Shown here piece after piece: positions 62,374-64,000 of a stretch of DNA of 64,000 bases. A program made the position numbers and the translations under genes. Positions within the stretch are counted from its first letter, which is position 1, and every line of letters starts with the position of its first letter. The notes under the pieces were generated by a model. It was not told the DNA's origin. It saw nothing but the letters and a program-made list of their open reading frames with translations, and did not search any database. This DNA is from Bombus terrestris. Its lineage: Eukaryota; Arthropoda; Insecta; Hymenoptera; Apidae. Where the stretch lies: positions 6,398,364 to 6,462,363 of the forward strand of contig NC_063272.1 in the NCBI RefSeq assembly GCF_910591885.1, given 5' to 3'.

Positions 62374-63241
62374 GCGTATGCGAGCCAGTATACAGGCTTT
62401 ATGCAAAGCAACGCGCTCTGTTGCATCTCTTGTGGCTGCATCCCGTGACCGGCTCATAAACTAACACATTTCGGTTTCCTTTGATCTGCGTGCACAGGTC
62501 ACTCGTTGTTCCCTGGCTTTTGTAAACGCCGATATACCGACGGGATCGCCCTAGGATAATTGAATTTTGTAATTACAGATGAATTTAATTACCATCAAAA
62601 TTAATTACGTAATATAATCCTTCACTCCTAAGAGAAATCAAAGACGCGATTTGTCTTTTGTATTTTCGTTGCTTCGCGGTTTTGTCATAATTATGACTCG
62701 TGAAATAGATCCTATGGTGTAGGTATATATGTCAAGCAAATCAAATTTGATCAATATGCATTTCGTTTGTATTTTGTTCAGGCAGTGTCGAGATCATATC
62801 GGTATTTTTTAGATTTTATATTATGTCTGGATAAATTGCCCTATGTCAGAGTGTCAGAGTATCTAATATTGGACGAAGACAGATCTTGAAATTTTACTAG
62901 TTATTAATTTTTTTTTTTAATTAACTTTAATTAACTTATTTTTTTTTTGTTTTCTACTTTCTCTTGGTATCTTCGGTCAGATCTTATCTAATTATATGGA
63001 TCGTCAAATAAAAATCTTATACGTTATATATATAGACCTCAGTATCTTACTAAGATAATTTGCATCTAGAGCGATACAAAAATTTAGTGATCAGAAAATT
63101 TTGTTACACAAACGATCTTTTCTTACCATTGTACGAGCGCGATTATCACGTGGAAGTAATGATTCGAAGAAAGAAAGATTGGTGGACCGTCTATTGTTCG
63201 CCGCGAACGTTGTCATCAGCACGAACGTTGTGACAATAAAG

Positions 63242-63249
63242 ATGCAAAT
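63242..63249 (+). promoter_or_regulatory. POU-type octamer ATGCAAAT, site 2
   Basis: The octamer lies within ATAAAGATGCAAATGTGCAT, sharing ATAAAGATGCAAATG with site 1, 876 bases upstream, in the same orientation. Confidence 0.3.
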
Positions 63250-63735
63250 GTGCATATGACACAGGCTGACGCCGCTGTAAAATATAATCCTGCGATTAGC
63301 GCCAGCTGAAACTGAAGTGGTTTCCTCGCCATAGACGATTCGTCCTCTCGAAACTCGTTTACGGTTTGTTTGCTCTGACCTCGTCTTTGTCAATGCATTT
63401 CGAACACAGACCTAAAAGATAGTGCATAGTTACGAAAGGTCGAGATACAACATGGAAATGACAAAACTTCGCTTTCAGTTATCTTGATACGCTGGTAACA
63501 TTGATACATTCCGAAATATCTTCCGTAATCTCTTTTCCTTCGATGAATTTTTGACGAAGAAATTCTAAACTCGCTTTTCCTTAAACGAATTACTACAAGT
63601 TCCGTTGAGCATTGACAAGTTATCCTCCAAAGTATTACAAAACCTAATTGATCTACGTATTTCTCAATCTCCAACACTGCTACATTGGTCTTTGGCAACA
63701 CTCGGCTCAAGGAACAGTTTATACGTTCGACCACA

Positions 63736-63840
63736 ATGATTTACGTGGCTCTCTGGATGCTGTTGGAAAGTAGGCCGATGATATCCAAGCCTGAAGAGTC
63801 GCAACTCACCAAGTGGATTACGGAATTATCGGTTTCGTGA
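63736..63840 (+). CDS. Possible short exon or 34-codon ORF near the window end, unrecognised
   Basis: ATG at 63736 reads MIYVALWMLLESRPMISK and on for 34 codons to TGA at 63838-63840. The frame is open back to 63652. The first ten residues are hydrophobic and the rest charged. A good donor, GTGAGT, lies at 63837-63842, so the segment could be an exon ending at 63836 and not a complete ORF. It does not resemble any part of mas-1 that I know. The minus strand is also open over the bases just before it. Confidence 0.2.
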   Translation: MIYVALWMLLESRPMISKPEESQLTKWITELSVS

Positions 63841-64000
63841 GTGGTTGCTTCGAGTGGACGTTACGATTCTTCCATACCCGGTACACGTTACATTGTTACC
63901 TTTTCTGAAATAGACGTGTCCTCAAGATATCGTGCTCTCATAAGATTTCCTGCGTCAAGAAAGTTTCTTTCTGATTTTTCATAAAAATTGGCTTATCTGA

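Larger units (their letters stand above)
9152..64000 (+). other. mas-1: mas-1 intron 2, incomplete (at least 54.8 kb)
   Basis: The intron begins with the strong donor GTGAGT at 9152. I searched the + strand for an exon starting with the conserved MM.HAW.NY...WG.NEL block of family 47 enzymes and found none, so the intron runs off the window. Everything listed after 9152 therefore lies inside mas-1 on present evidence. An undetected gene nested on either strand cannot be excluded, because short or fast-evolving exons are hard to see by eye. Confidence 0.65.
62218..64000. other. Intron 2, part 10: CpG-rich islands to the window end
   Basis: A mixed island at 62300-62570 and another at 63110-63880 flank an AT-rich stretch with T runs (62909-62950). 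Both islands contain the POU-type octamer ATGCAAAT. Two unrecognised minus-strand ORFs (63091-63393 and 63390-63734) overlap by ATGA, which is taken as chance. A short + strand ORF at 63736-63840 is listed separately. No mas-1 exon is seen. Confidence 0.5.

Noticed and set aside
63390..63393. ATGA overlap of two minus-strand ORFs, like bacterial translational coupling
   Set aside because: The locus is eukaryotic and neither ORF is recognisable, so the overlap is coincidence.
9152..64000. Catalytic exons of mas-1 within intron 2
   Set aside because: ATGATG strings on the + strand (for example 18578, 39983 and 43468) translate to nothing like the conserved MM.HAW block.

Overview
The window is nuclear DNA from an insect, most likely a hymenopteran and probably a bee. 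It is AT-rich, keeps many CpG dinucleotides, has no bacterial-style gene packing, and its only clearly functional gene is an intron-split one on the + strand. The species call is inference from sequence character and from the gene's resemblance to hymenopteran orthologues, not from a search.

The gene is mas-1 (alpha-Man-Ia), a Golgi class I alpha-1,2-mannosidase of glycoside hydrolase family 47. Only its 5' part is present. Exon 1 (1124-1504) encodes the cytosolic tail, the single membrane anchor and the start of the stem. A 7.4 kb intron follows, then exon 2 (8930-9151), which encodes the rest of the stem and stops just before the catalytic domain should begin. No catalytic-domain exon could be found between 9152 and 64000, so intron 2 would be at least 54.8 kb long. 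Upstream of the start codon lies a CpG-rich promoter/5'UTR region (about 800-1123) with two five-codon upstream ORFs.

The rest is intron and holds three kinds of material. (1) Transposon relics: two copies of one LTR-like element (1-130, cut by the window edge, and 22669-23191 with a 4-bp target duplication); a family of TA-inserting elements with inverted ends (9395-9977, 23720-24320 and a cluster at 61747-62217); and the 3' end of a dead non-LTR retrotransposon (57788-58021). (2) Tandem and degenerate repeats: a near-perfect 132-bp array (35011-35406), a 200-bp duplication (53621-54021), older degenerate triplications, and a long purine-rich strand (56220-56815). (3) Islands of mixed, CpG-rich sequence spaced through the intron, some with stem-loops (33209-33335, 35969-36006, 47958-47989) or duplicated motifs (46155-46195 and 47664-47704). 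These could be regulatory, but that is inference.

The least explained segment is 54201-55127. It is a broken coding region of about 200 codons that changes frame several times, followed by a separate intact 81-codon ORF. Neither matches a family I recognise. It could be a captured viral or transposon gene or a host pseudogene. No rRNA, tRNA, CRISPR array or complete second gene was found.
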